Shown one piece after another: positions 1-8,080 of a DNA stretch of 64,000 nt; the first letter of the stretch is position 1; each line of letters starts with the position of its first letter. The stretch lies in the NCBI RefSeq assembly GCF_000299355.1, contig NC_018664.1, positions 558,001 through 622,000 of the forward strand. Reading direction: 5' to 3'. The DNA is from Gottschalkia acidurici 9a. GTDB taxonomy: Bacteria > Bacillota > Clostridia > Tissierellales > Gottschalkiaceae. The notes beneath the pieces were generated by a model. It saw only the letters and a list, made by a program, of their open reading frames with translations, did no database searches and was not told the origin of the DNA. The position numbers and the translations under genes were made by a program.

Positions 1-2
1 TA

Positions 3-227
3 AGAAATAAACGTGCAAATATTATTGGTCGCGTTTGCATGGATCAAATGTTAGTTGATATTACAGACATTCCAGATGTTCAACCTAATGATATTGCTAC
101 CATAATTGGAGAATCTGGTGATGAAAGAATTACAGCTATGGATATGGCAGAGCAAGCAAATACTATAACAAATGAAATTTTAAGCAGACTTGGAAGTAGG
201 TTAGAACAAATATATTTGTATAAATGA
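3..227 (+). CDS. alr: Alanine racemase, C-terminal fragment (5' end outside window)
   Basis: The frame is open from base 3 and encodes the last 74 residues of a fold-type III alanine racemase. The segment reads GRVCMDQMLVDIT, the conserved active-site stretch around the substrate-binding loop, and ends in GSRLEQIY, the usual C-terminal strand. The enzyme makes D-alanine (or D-serine in VanT-type relatives) for peptidoglycan with PLP. The PLP lysine lies in the missing N-terminal part, so chain length and the VanT membrane domain cannot be judged. A strong palindromic terminator follows at 291-330, so this is the last gene of its unit. Confidence 0.85.
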   Translation, partial: RNKRANIIGRVCMDQMLVDITDIPDVQPNDIATIIGESGDERITAMDMAEQANTITNEILSRLGSRLEQIYLYK

Positions 228-290
228 TGAATTACCACGTAAGATAAAAATAAAGTCATTACGAAAATAGATGTTTTGAATATAAGATAG

Positions 291-330
291 TAAAAGCCTC
301 TAAATTCAAATTTGAATTTAGAGGCTTTTA
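291..330 (+). terminator. Intrinsic terminator after alanine racemase
   Basis: A perfect 40-bp palindrome (arms AAAAGCCTCTAAATTCAAAT) ends in TTTTA. It lies 64 bases after the racemase stop and could work in both directions. Confidence 0.85.
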
Positions 331-779
331 TATGTATGTCAAATATTTATACAAACCGGTTAGTATGAGTTATAGATAAACATTTACTCCGAATTATTTG
401 AGATTTATTTCTAAGGGTAAATTCATTCAGCAAACCAAAGTTAAAGATTGGTTGAAATAAGGTAGATGATCGGGTACACTTCTTTATTTAAGAAATTAAA
501 CAAAATTATAGAGAACAATATAGGATACAGAGATACATCATACTAAAGTATTAGACTCCTATTCTTAGAGAGTTATACAGGGGGAGTTTGGAAGAAAACT
601 TTGCATATATTTATATCTTAAAGTAATTAAGAAAATGATGGTATTTAAGGTACCGAGGGTATAATAAATTGATAGAAGTAGATACTAAATCATATAGAAA
701 TCCAAACATTATAGAATATCTATGATTTTTATTTTACATAAAAAATAGAATACAGAAAGACAGAAGAAAGGAAGATATC
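331..779. other. Non-coding stretch upstream of selO, no gene recognised
   Basis: About 450 bases with stops in all frames and no recognisable protein fragment. A good ribosome-binding site (AGAAAGGAAG) closes the stretch ahead of selO. A motif at 648-660 (AAGGTACCGAGGG) faintly recalls a T-box but the rest of that structure is absent. Confidence 0.5.
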
Positions 780-2255
780 ATGATACAGAGAGAAGAAAAG
801 ATAGAAACAGGATGGAATCTAGATAATAGTTATGCTCGTCTACCTAAATCATTTTTTTCTAACATTAGTTTAAACCCTGTAAGATCACCAGAGTTAGTAA
901 TTCTCAACGACTCGTTGGCAACATCTTTAGGCTTAAATGCTCAGATTCTACGAAGCAATGATGGTGTGGAAGTACTTGCTGGTAATCAAACTCCTAAAGG
1001 AGCTTTACCTCTTGCTCAAGCTTATGGAGGACATCAATTTGGATATTTCACCATGTTAGGAGATGGTAGGGCTTTATTAATTGGAGAACAGATTACTCCT
1101 TCAGGTGAGAGATTTGATGTTCAACTCAAGGGTTCGGGTAGAACACCATATTCCCGTGGAGGTGACGGTAGAGCGGCACTTGGTCCTATGCTACGCGAAT
1201 ACATAATCAGTGAAGCAATGCACGCACTTGGTATTCCTACTACCCGTAGTCTAGCAGTAGTGACAACTGGAGAGTTAATAATTCGAGAAAGTGAACAACC
1301 TGGTGCAATTTTGACTCGGGTGGCTGCCAGTCATCTGCGAGTAGGTACTTTTCAGTATGCTTCGAAATGGGGAAGTATTGAAGACTTAAGAGCTCTTGCT
1401 GATTATACATTAAAAAGACACTTTCCATATGTTAATACTGACGAAAATCGTTATCTTTCTTTACTTAAGGAAGTAATAAAACGTCAGGCTGAATTAATTG
1501 CAAAATGGCAACTAGTTGGATTTGTTCATGGAGTTATGAATACCGATAACATGACTATTAGTGGAGAAACTATTGATTATGGTCCTTGTGCTTTTATGGA
1601 TATCTATGACCCATCAACAGTATTTAGCTCTATCGACAGATATGGTCGATACGCTTATGGAAATCAGCCGCACATTGCAATATGGAATCTTACACAATTT
1701 GCTGAAACTCTACTACCATTAATAGATGTTAATCATGAGCAGGCTATCAAATTGGCTGAGGACGCAATCTCAGATTTCACTGAAATATATCATAATGATT
1801 GGCTTGATGGAATGAGGGCAAAATTAGGAATATTTAATAAAGAGCTAGAGGATAAATCTCTTATTGAAGACCTTCTTAGTATAATGCATAAGTACAATGC
1901 TGACTATACAAATACTTTTCTTGCATTAACTTTCAGCAAACTTGAAGATATGAAGGTTTTTAAATCTGATGAATTTACTAAGTGGAATGAGCTTTGGCAA
2001 GCTAGATTAGATAGACAACAAGAATCAAAAGATTGCTCAAATCAATTAATGCAAAAATCTAATCCTGCTGTAATTCCCCGTAATCATCGTGTAGAAGAGG
2101 CATTAGAAGCAGCAGTAAAAGAAGGAGATTACAGCGTGATGAATCGTCTTCTTGATGTTCTGTCAACTCCATATGCTCATTCGGCTGAACAAGCCGAGTA
2201 TTCTAAGTTGCCTGAATCATCTACACATCCTTATGTAACTTTTTGTGGGACTTAA
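780..2255 (+). CDS. selO: SelO/YdiU protein adenylyltransferase (pseudokinase)
   Basis: The 491-residue protein matches the SelO family over its whole length, which is normal for bacteria. Members have an inverted kinase fold and transfer AMP to Ser/Thr/Tyr of target proteins, linked to redox homeostasis. Visible hallmarks are the nucleotide-binding stretch [20 protein letters not shown], the catalytic-loop equivalent HGVMNTDNM (about residue 250) and the metal-binding DYGPCAFMD that replaces the DFG loop. The C-terminus ends TFCGT with a TGT cysteine and a TAA stop, the bacterial form of the position that is selenocysteine in animals. It stands alone between two terminators. The start follows AGAAAGGAAG at good spacing. 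Confidence 0.95.
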   Translation: MIQREEKIETGWNLDNSYARLPKSFFSNISLNPVRSPELVILNDSLATSLGLNAQILRSNDGVEVLAGNQTPKGALPLAQAYGGHQFGYFTMLGDGRALLIGEQITPSGERFDVQLKGSGRTPYSRGGDGRAALGPMLREYIISEAMHALGIPTTRSLAVVTTGELIIRESEQPGAILTRVAASHLRVGTFQYASKWGSIEDLRALADYTLKRHFPYVNTDENRYLSLLKEVIKRQAELIAKWQLVGFVHGVMNTDNMTISGETIDYGPCAFMDIYDPSTVFSSIDRYGRYAYGNQPHIAIWNLTQFAETLLPLIDVNHEQAIKLAEDAISDFTEIYHNDWLDGMRAKLGIFNKELEDKSLIEDLLSIMHKYNADYTNTFLALTFSKLEDMKVFKSDEFTKWNELWQARLDRQQESKDCSNQLMQKSNPAVIPRNHRVEEALEAAVKEGDYSVMNRLLDVLSTPYAHSAEQAEYSKLPESSTHPYVTFCGT

Positions 2256-2450
2256 TATAGAAATATTAAATTAAAAAACAAAGCTAAGTAAAAAGTAAGA
2301 ATAAATGCTATATAAAAAAGGGTACGAAATTAATCCTTTTTTACTTTTCTAATATATACATATATTGGTTTCCCAATACTTAATGTATATTAATGATAAC
2401 TTAACCATATAGGTAAAATGTGATATGTATAAGACTTAATCTAGAAATGT

Positions 2451-2476
2451 GCACTCCATAAGGAGTGCTTTTTATT
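2451..2476 (+). terminator. Intrinsic terminator of selO
   Basis: Stem GCACTCC/GGAGTGC with an ATAA loop, then TTTTTATT. It covers the furthest upstream possible start (GTG 2449) of the next gene, so that start is unlikely. Confidence 0.7.
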
Positions 2477-2487
2477 ATAAAAATGAG

Positions 2488-2757
2488 GTGATATGGCTGT
2501 TAAAGCTTTATTTAGTTTTCATTGTGATATTAAATATCTTGGATTTAATAAGTACAAAAATTGCTATAAACTTAGGAGCAGCTGAAGTTAATCCAATAAT
2601 GAGCTTAATAGTTGATAGTAAATTGTTTATAATCGTAAAGATATTAGTACCCATAGCAATATCTCTATGGCTATATAGAAAGTCTAAATATAATTATAAT
2701 AGAGTTCTATTGACTTCTAAAACTATAGTAGGCATGTACGTATTTGTGGTTACTTGA
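2488..2757 (+). CDS. Small membrane protein, DUF5658-like
   Basis: About 89 residues with three hydrophobic segments. The segment LDLISTKIAINLGAAEVNPIM is typical of the DUF5658 family of small bacterial membrane proteins, whose function is unknown. The frame is open from GTG 2449, but that codon sits inside the selO terminator hairpin, so the GTG at 2488 is preferred; its ribosome-binding site (AATGAGG) is very close and weak, so the true start is uncertain. No operon partner is evident. Confidence 0.55.
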   Translation: MIWLLKLYLVFIVILNILDLISTKIAINLGAAEVNPIMSLIVDSKLFIIVKILVPIAISLWLYRKSKYNYNRVLLTSKTIVGMYVFVVT

Positions 2758-2950
2758 AATATAATAGTTTTAAAAAATATTTCAAATATATAGAAAGAAA
2801 TCATCTACACAAATGAACAATGGAAAGGATATAGCCTAAGTAGGCAACACTAGTGTCCTGTATATATTTTAGTAATAAATAAGATACTTTTTTAGGAGAA
2901 GACTACGAGTGAATTTTAACAAATTAAAATAAAAAGAAAATCAAGATAGT
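2758..2950. other. Intergenic stretch ahead of an orphan terminator
   Basis: No gene is seen. Short self-complementary pieces (GCCTAAGTAGGC at 2833-2844, ACACTAGTGT at 2847-2856) precede the terminator at 2951. A small untranslated transcript is possible, but no promoter was identified. Confidence 0.35.
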
Positions 2951-2998
2951 AAAAAACACTTTTAATACTTATATACGTATTGAAAGTGTTTTTATTTT
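2951..2998 (+). terminator. Orphan intrinsic terminator
   Basis: Arms AAAAACACTTTTAATAC and GTATTGAAAGTGTTTTT around a short loop, then TATTTT. The nearest upstream gene ends 190 bases earlier. Confidence 0.6.
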
Positions 2999-3095
2999 AT
3001 AGAAAAGTTTACTTTTACTATTAGAAATGCTTTCTAATATATAAGACAAAATAGTCGACTAAAATAGTCTTAAAAAAACTAAGGGGGTTTTATTT

Positions 3096-3860
3096 ATGGC
3101 AAAAGTATTTTTAGATGCAGGGCATGGTGCACATGATCCAGGAGCAGTAGGTAATGGATTACAGGAAAAAAATATAGCATTATCAGTTACATTAAAGATT
3201 GGAGAGATATTAAAAAATCATGGTGTAGGTGTAAGTTACACTAGAACTACAGATGTATTTTTAGAACTCGCAGATAGAGCTGCAAAAGCAAATAGTTTAG
3301 GTGTAAACGCATTTGTTTCAATCCACTGCAATTCATTTAGTGATTCATCAGCAAAAGGAGTGGAAACATACAGTTATCCAGGTAGCACAACAGGAGCTAG
3401 GTTATCAAAAAATATACAAGATAGTATAATTGCAAGTAAAGTATATACCGCAAATAGAGGAACTAAAACAGCAAACTTTGCAGTATTAAGATTAACTAAT
3501 ATGCCAGCAGCATTAGTAGAGTTAGCATTCATTAGTAATGCTCAGGATGCCGAAATACTAAGAAATAAACAAAATGAATTAGCTATAGCAGTATCAAAAG
3601 GAATATTAAATAATCTAGGAATACCTTACAAAGAAAGTTCAGGAGGACTTTATAGAGTTCAAGTAGGTGCTTTTAGTGTAAGAGCAAATGCGGATAGTCT
3701 TGTAAATGAACTTAAAACTAAAGGATATAGCCCTATAGTAGTTCAAGTAGACGGACTATATAAAGTACAAGTTGGAGCTTTTAGTGTAAAAGCTAATGCA
3801 GATAGTTTAGTTAATGAACTAAAGACTAAGGGATACCAAGCTATAGTGGTATACTCTTAA
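3096..3860 (+). CDS. N-acetylmuramoyl-L-alanine amidase with C-terminal SPOR-type repeat
   Basis: Residues 1-175 form an Amidase_3 zinc hydrolase that cleaves the amide bond between MurNAc and L-alanine. The zinc ligands H10 (DAGHG), E24 and H77 (SIHCNS) and the catalytic E142 (LVELAF) are all present. Residues 184-254 hold two nearly identical halves, each starting LY(R/K)VQVGAFSV and containing ANADSLVNELKTKGY, which together make one SPOR peptidoglycan-binding fold. There is no signal peptide, as in phage-type or mother-cell lysins, so export may depend on lysis, a holin or sporulation. It is monocistronic, with the start after AAGGGGG. Family assignment is certain, physiological role is not. 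Confidence 0.93.
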   Translation: MAKVFLDAGHGAHDPGAVGNGLQEKNIALSVTLKIGEILKNHGVGVSYTRTTDVFLELADRAAKANSLGVNAFVSIHCNSFSDSSAKGVETYSYPGSTTGARLSKNIQDSIIASKVYTANRGTKTANFAVLRLTNMPAALVELAFISNAQDAEILRNKQNELAIAVSKGILNNLGIPYKESSGGLYRVQVGAFSVRANADSLVNELKTKGYSPIVVQVDGLYKVQVGAFSVKANADSLVNELKTKGYQAIVVYS

Positions 3861-3874
3861 ATAAAAACTATATG

Positions 3875-3914
3875 AATAAGGTAGATTATAAATTTTATAA
3901 TCTACCTTATTTTA
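3875..3914 (+). terminator. Intrinsic terminator of the amidase gene
   Basis: Arms AATAAGGTAGATTATAAA / TTTATAATCTACCTTATT, nearly perfect, followed by TTATTT. Confidence 0.85.
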
Positions 3915-4045
3915 TTTGTTTTAATATTTATACTATAATCATAATTTATAATGCTTATGAAGTTATGTTTGATATTAATAGACCTATGATATAATGAGTT
4001 CAATAAGGCTATATCACTATGGGATGTTCAAATAATCTCATATAA

Positions 4046-4255
4046 CTATTTATTTGGGCTGTTTTTTCTGGAGAAGGCACTATGCCACATTCTATACAAG
4101 AGCTTGAAAAGAGAATCGTTACAGAATGGCTTCCTACATCAGGTTACGAATATGATAATGCACCTGATATTGAGGTATATCTTTCACCAGATCCTCATAA
4201 TGCAAAATTTGAAGTTTGGATTCCTGTTGTTAAAAAGAGTAACGAGAATGCATAG
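4046..4255 (+). pseudogene. Fragment of a GyrI-like (AraC-type) effector-binding domain
   Basis: Translating from just after a stop at 4043 gives WAVFSGEGTM, then EWLPTSGYEYDNAPDIEVY, then KFEVWIPVVKK and a stop. These are the last two-thirds of the GyrI-like domain found in AraC-type regulators and stand-alone drug-binding proteins. The N-terminal part is missing and there is no start codon with a ribosome-binding site at the domain start, so it is a 5'-truncated remnant. An ATG at 4082 is internal to the conserved domain. The upstream bases in the same frame (MGCSNNLI, then a stop) may be a degraded earlier piece. Confidence 0.7.
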
Positions 4256-4373
4256 TAAAGACGGTATTCTTAATATTAGCTTATTCTATTAAATAAGCCG
4301 AAGATAACTATATACATATTTTTAAAGATAATACTTAAAAACTTTCTAGTTAATATAGAGGAGAAGATGAGAA

Positions 4374-5219
4374 ATGTTCAGCTATAAAATATTGGACAAA
4401 ACAAGTGCTGAAGAAATTCATAAAACATTCATAGATGCATTTTCTGACTATCAAGTTAAAATGGATTTGCCACTTTTAAAGTTTAAACAAATGCTCAAAA
4501 GAAGAGGATATGTGCCAGATATATCTATAGGTGCATTTGAAAATGATAGACTAGTTGGATTTGTTTTAAATGGACTTCGTAGCTGGAATGAAAATCGAAC
4601 TGCATACGATATAGGTACAGGTGTTGTAGGAGAGTATAGAAGACAAGGGATAACTAGCAATATGCTTATGAGCGCTAAGGAAGTGTTTAAAGAAAAGCAA
4701 GTAGATCAATATTTACTTGAGGTGATTAAATCTAACACATCCGCAGTACAACTTTACAAAAAACAGGGATTCGAGATTCAAAGAGAGTTCATGTGCTTTC
4801 AGCTAGATAAAGATAAATATAGTCCAACAAAAAACTACAGGGTTGAGCATGTTGACAGAATTGAATGGAGTCAATTAATAGAATTTTGGGACTTTAAACC
4901 TTCTTGGCAGAACTCTGTTGATTCAATTGATGCTATATCGGAATCGTTCATATATTCAATTGTACGCTTTGACAAGGATATTGTTGGTTATGGAATTATT
5001 GATAAAAAAACAGGAGATATTGCTCAGATAGCAGTAAGTAAGCGTCATAGACGTAAAGGAATTGCTAGAAGTATAATTACAGATATGATAGAAAATACAG
5101 AATCTCATAAAATAAGTATTCTTAATGTAGATAATAAATTTGAATCTACTAAAGATTTTTTATCTAAAATAGGATTCAAGCATAGTGTTAGTCAATATGA
5201 GATGATTTTAAAACTATAA
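4374..5219 (+). CDS. Tandem GNAT-family N-acetyltransferase
   Basis: 281 residues with two GNAT folds. The N-terminal one (about 1-150) carries the acetyl-CoA loop VVGEYRRQGITSNML and the C-terminal signature NTSAVQLYKKQGFEI. The C-terminal one (about 155-281) carries IAVSKRHRRKGIARSII and a degenerate tail KDFLSKIGF. Such tandem proteins acetylate small amines or antibiotics; the substrate is not readable here. It is monocistronic with a terminator at 5283. Confidence 0.85.
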   Translation: MFSYKILDKTSAEEIHKTFIDAFSDYQVKMDLPLLKFKQMLKRRGYVPDISIGAFENDRLVGFVLNGLRSWNENRTAYDIGTGVVGEYRRQGITSNMLMSAKEVFKEKQVDQYLLEVIKSNTSAVQLYKKQGFEIQREFMCFQLDKDKYSPTKNYRVEHVDRIEWSQLIEFWDFKPSWQNSVDSIDAISESFIYSIVRFDKDIVGYGIIDKKTGDIAQIAVSKRHRRKGIARSIITDMIENTESHKISILNVDNKFESTKDFLSKIGFKHSVSQYEMILKL

Positions 5220-5282
5220 ATTATTTGATTTTTTTAATTTATAGTTATTATTAAGATATACTTTTGTATAAATTAAAGGTTT

Positions 5283-5326
5283 AAAGACTATAGTGACTTT
5301 GTATCACTATGGTCTTTTTTATTTTA
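5283..5326 (+). terminator. Intrinsic terminator of the tandem GNAT gene
   Basis: Arms AAAGACTATAGTGA / TCACTATGGTCTTT with a short loop, then TTTATTTT. Confidence 0.8.
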
Positions 5327-5470
5327 ATGATTTTTAAAATTAATTATTTGATTAAACTACTTCAATATGCATAGAAGCTATTATAGCAAAACATAAATTA
5401 TACTAATAGAATAATATTACTATATATGTTAATATTATATTTAAGATTTATCAGAAAGGACGTGGTATTT

Positions 5471-5509
5471 ATGATGAGATTAAAAAATAAGGTGAGAAAA
5501 TATAAGTAA
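5471..5509 (+). CDS. Possible 12-residue leader peptide of the rtcB-prfH operon
   Basis: ATG at 5471 is preceded by AGAAAGGA at usable spacing and opens a 12-codon frame, MMRLKNKVRKYK, ending at TAA 5507-5509. The stop sits in the loop of the hairpin described at 5492-5530. Half of the residues are Lys or Arg. Its size and position, 55 bases before rtcB, resemble regulatory leader peptides. Expression is inferred only. Confidence 0.4.
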   Translation: MMRLKNKVRKYK

Positions 5510-5566
5510 ATAATAATTATATTCTCTCACATAAACCAGACTTTAAAAATTAAAGGAGAGAATATG
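5492..5566 (+). promoter_or_regulatory. Two mutually exclusive RNA hairpins ahead of rtcB (candidate translational attenuator)
   Basis: Bases 5492-5505 pair with 5517-5530 (13 of 14 positions, 11-base loop). The 3' arm overlaps a second helix: 5519-5528 (ATATTCTCTC) is perfectly complementary to 5556-5565, which covers the rtcB ribosome-binding site and the first two bases of its ATG. Both helices cannot form at once. The leader ORF runs through the 5' arm of the first helix, so a ribosome translating or terminating there would decide which helix forms. The pairing is seen in the sequence; the regulatory role is inference. Confidence 0.5.
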
Positions 5567-6661
5567 GACAATAAAATTAAAATCGTAAAAAGTAATAAAT
5601 CTTGGATCGAAAGCAATGCGGTAGAACAGCTTATTAAAGTTACTAACTTAGAAGGAGTTCTTAAAGGTGTAGGGCTACCAGATTTACATGCTGGAAAAAC
5701 TCCTGCTGGAGCAAGTTTTATAACTAAAGATATTATTTATCCTCACATAATAGGTAATGATATAGGATGTGGAATGGGGATTTTTTCAACAGGTATAAAG
5801 AAAAACAAATTTAAACTAGATAAAATCATTAAGAAATTAGATGGTTTAAATGGAATTGAAAATATAAGTATAGAAGATTTTTTAGAAAAAACACATCTAC
5901 CTTTTAAAGAAAAGCTAGGAACTATTGGAGGCGGAAATCACTTCGCAGAACTTCAAGAAATAGATGAAGTATATGATAATGAAGAACTAGATAGTATATC
6001 TATGAACAAATCTATAATATATCTATTAGTTCATAGTGGTTCAAGAAGCTATGGAGAAAGTATTCTAAGAAAGTTTATAGAAGATTACTCTTGTCAAGAT
6101 GGACTCTATATAGGTTCAGATGCTTTTAATAAGTATATGGCAGATCATGAAAGGGCATTAGAGTTCGCAAAATTAAATAGAGAGTTGATAGCATATAGAA
6201 TCTTGAAGGCTATTGGTGCAAAAGATAATCAAAAGATACTAGATAGTGTCCATAACGGTATAAGTAAAAAAGAGATAGATAGTCAAGAACACTATATTCA
6301 TAGAAAAGGAACAGCTCCATCAGATGAGGGGTGTGTTATAGTTGCAGGATCAAGAGGGACTAAGTCCTATATTGTAAAACCCTATGAAAATCTTTACGAT
6401 TATGCTTTTTCTATTTCTCATGGGAGTGGAAGAAAGTGGTCGAGGTTTGGATGCAAAGAAAAATTGGAGAATATGTACTCTAAAAAATCGGTAAGACAAA
6501 ATAAACTAGTATATAATTTAATATATAAAGATAAATCTGTAGTGTATGAAGAAGCACCTGAAGCTTATAAGAATATTGAAAATGTAATAGAGGATATGGT
6601 TAATGAAAATATGATAAAAGTTGTAGCAAGTTTAAATCCTCTTATAACTTATAAGGTGTAA
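5564..6661 (+). CDS. rtcB: RtcB-family 3'-phosphate RNA ligase (RtcB2-like, paired with PrfH)
   Basis: 365 residues, shorter than canonical RtcB and in the range of the RtcB2 branch. The enzyme joins RNA 3'-phosphate or 2',3'-cyclic phosphate ends to 5'-OH ends using GTP and Mn2+. The active site is complete: D66 and C69 (NDIGCGMG), N125 and H126 (GGGNHF), H157 (VHSGSRSYG) and the guanylylated histidine H286 (SHGSGRKWSR). The gene is two bases from prfH, implying coupled translation. In Escherichia coli an rtcB2-prfH pair is known to protect against decoding-centre 16S rRNA cleavage of the colicin E3 type, with RtcB re-ligating the break. The same role here is inferred from the pairing. Confidence 0.92.
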   Translation: MDNKIKIVKSNKSWIESNAVEQLIKVTNLEGVLKGVGLPDLHAGKTPAGASFITKDIIYPHIIGNDIGCGMGIFSTGIKKNKFKLDKIIKKLDGLNGIENISIEDFLEKTHLPFKEKLGTIGGGNHFAELQEIDEVYDNEELDSISMNKSIIYLLVHSGSRSYGESILRKFIEDYSCQDGLYIGSDAFNKYMADHERALEFAKLNRELIAYRILKAIGAKDNQKILDSVHNGISKKEIDSQEHYIHRKGTAPSDEGCVIVAGSRGTKSYIVKPYENLYDYAFSISHGSGRKWSRFGCKEKLENMYSKKSVRQNKLVYNLIYKDKSVVYEEAPEAYKNIENVIEDMVNENMIKVVASLNPLITYKV

Positions 6662-6663
6662 TT

Positions 6664-7296
6664 ATGTGGGTTCAGATAAGTGCAGGATTAGCACCAATAG
6701 AGTGTTGTAGATTTGCATATAAGTTTTTAAAATATGTTGAGAAAGAATGCAAATCTAAAAAAATTAAGTTAGAACTTATTGACTGTATAGAAGACGATAA
6801 AAAAGAAACTATAAAGTCTGTATTTCTAAAGTTAAGTGGAGAACATTCTAAAGAATATGCAAAGTCAATTGAAGGAAGTATACAGTGGATATGCAAAAGC
6901 GAATTTCGTTCAAATAACAAAAGAAAGAACTGGTTTATTGAAGTTGAAATATTTGATGAAGAAGATAGTATAGATATAGATTTCAAAGACATTAAAATAG
7001 AAACAATGAGATGTAGTGGGAACGGCGGACAAAATGTGAATAAACTAGAAACAGGGGTTAGGGTTACACATATACTAACAGGTATCACTGCAATAGCACA
7101 GGAAGAAAGAAGCCAATACCAAAATAAAAAACTTGCTATATCCAGATTAATTAAAAAGATTGAAGCATTAAAGGCTGAAAATGATAAAAATCTTGATAAA
7201 ATTCGTTGGAAAAAGCATAAAGATATACAAAGAGGAAATGCAGTGAGAACTTTTAAAGGAAAAGATTTTATCGAAATAGGAAATAAACATGGATAG
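6664..7296 (+). CDS. prfH: Peptide chain release factor homologue PrfH (ribosome rescue)
   Basis: 210 residues, the usual length of PrfH. It keeps the class-I release-factor catalytic domain with GGQ at 121-123 in the context CSGNGGQNVNKLETGVR, but lacks the long codon-recognition domain; the N-terminal 100 residues are the PrfH-specific part. The C-terminus is basic (IRWKKHKDIQRGN), as needed for rRNA contact. Known family members hydrolyse peptidyl-tRNA on ribosomes with a cut decoding centre, freeing the subunit for repair by RtcB. The start is two bases after the rtcB stop with no separate strong ribosome-binding site, so translation is probably coupled. Confidence 0.9.
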   Translation: MWVQISAGLAPIECCRFAYKFLKYVEKECKSKKIKLELIDCIEDDKKETIKSVFLKLSGEHSKEYAKSIEGSIQWICKSEFRSNNKRKNWFIEVEIFDEEDSIDIDFKDIKIETMRCSGNGGQNVNKLETGVRVTHILTGITAIAQEERSQYQNKKLAISRLIKKIEALKAENDKNLDKIRWKKHKDIQRGNAVRTFKGKDFIEIGNKHG

Positions 7297-7404
7297 GCAT
7301 TATAAGCAATAGGTGTCTACTATAGAAGTCATATTAAAAAGAATTAATTTTGTGAAAATTCACTAGATATAAGATCAAATTAATTAAAATTGATATAAAA
7401 AAGG

Positions 7405-7444
7405 GGAAAGGTTCGAGTGTTTTGAAACATCTGAACCTTTTTCT
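7405..7444 (+). terminator. Intrinsic terminator of rtcB-prfH
   Basis: Arms AAAGGTTC-GTGTTT and AAACAT-GAACCTTT with a small internal mismatch, then TTTC. Confidence 0.75.
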
Positions 7445-7493
7445 TATGCTCTAGGAAAATACATAGACAGTTAGCATAGCTAGTTAAGGTTCT

Positions 7494-7823
7494 TTATTTG
7501 TTAATTGCAAGTATAAATGTTTTTAATAGGTCTTCTGCATAAGGGAGATATTTAGGGTCAAGGTTTGATAACATTTCATTGAATACAGACAAATCGTTGC
7601 TTCCTTTTTTGCCCAGAACAATATAATCAGCTGACGCGCTTAAAGAGTTACATACTTTATAAAGTGTGGCTGAGGACATACCTCTTCTACCAAGCTCAAT
7701 TTGTGCAAGAAATTGTGGGGATACATCAATGATTTCTGCGAGCTTCTCTCTACTTAATTTTAGTTCTTCTCTTTTAGCTCGGACACGAAGTCCAATCTGT
7801 ATATCTAAATCTTTCTTTTTCAT
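7494..7823 (-). CDS. XRE-family helix-turn-helix repressor
   Basis: 109 residues. Residues 9-68 form a Cro/CI-type HTH domain (RVRAKREELKLSREKLAEII, SPQFLAQIELGRRGMS, LYKVCNSLSASADYIV). A short helical tail probably dimerises. It is divergent from a GGDEF protein gene, and the shared 257-base gap holds three exact copies of an 11-mer that look like its binding sites. The start codon ATG follows AGGGGTG. Confidence 0.85.
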   Translation of the reverse strand: MKKKDLDIQIGLRVRAKREELKLSREKLAEIIDVSPQFLAQIELGRRGMSSATLYKVCNSLSASADYIVLGKKGSNDLSVFNEMLSNLDPKYLPYAEDLLKTFILAINK

Positions 7824-7851
7824 CTCAACACCCCTTAGCTATATTGTATAT

Positions 7852-7862
7852 TAAGCTATTAG
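7852..7862 (-). promoter_or_regulatory. Candidate operator copy 1 (TAAGCTATTAG)
   Basis: Exact reverse complement of the copies at 7899 and 8010. It lies 29 bases from the XRE gene start. A near copy, TAAGCTTATAG, is at 7871-7881. Confidence 0.5.
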
Positions 7863-7898
7863 TTTCAAAATAAGCTTATAGATATTGATTTTAATAGG

Positions 7899-7909
7899 CT
7901 AATAGCTTA
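7899..7909 (+). promoter_or_regulatory. Candidate operator copy 2 (CTAATAGCTTA)
   Basis: Identical to copy 3 and the exact complement of copy 1; together they frame the divergent promoter region. Confidence 0.5.
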
Positions 7910-8009
7910 TAATTAGATAAATAATATGTACAAAAATAGGAAGAAATATACTGAAATTAAGAGAAAAATAGAATTTCCTGAAGATATTCGAATAATAAGA
8001 AAATATAAA

Positions 8010-8020
8010 CTAATAGCTTA
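8010..8020 (+). promoter_or_regulatory. Candidate operator copy 3 (CTAATAGCTTA)
   Basis: Third exact copy, 61 bases before the GGDEF gene start. Likely a site for the adjacent XRE protein; binding is inferred. Confidence 0.5.
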
Positions 8021-8080
8021 CAAGGTCTGGAAGTAAAGTAAATGGTATCTTTCTTTTGATGATATGAAGGGAGGGAGCTA

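Noticed and set aside
331-779. T-box-like pieces (AGAGAG near 569, GGTACCGAGGG near 650) before selO
   Set aside because: Spacing and order do not give stem I, the specifier loop and the antiterminator; no aminoacyl-tRNA or amino-acid gene follows.
2238-2255. Selenocysteine at the SelO C-terminus
   Set aside because: The codon is TGT and the stop is TAA; no UGA read-through is needed.
4104-4292. 62-residue frame inside the effector-binding remnant
   Set aside because: Out-of-frame shadow; the meaningful frame is 4046-4255.
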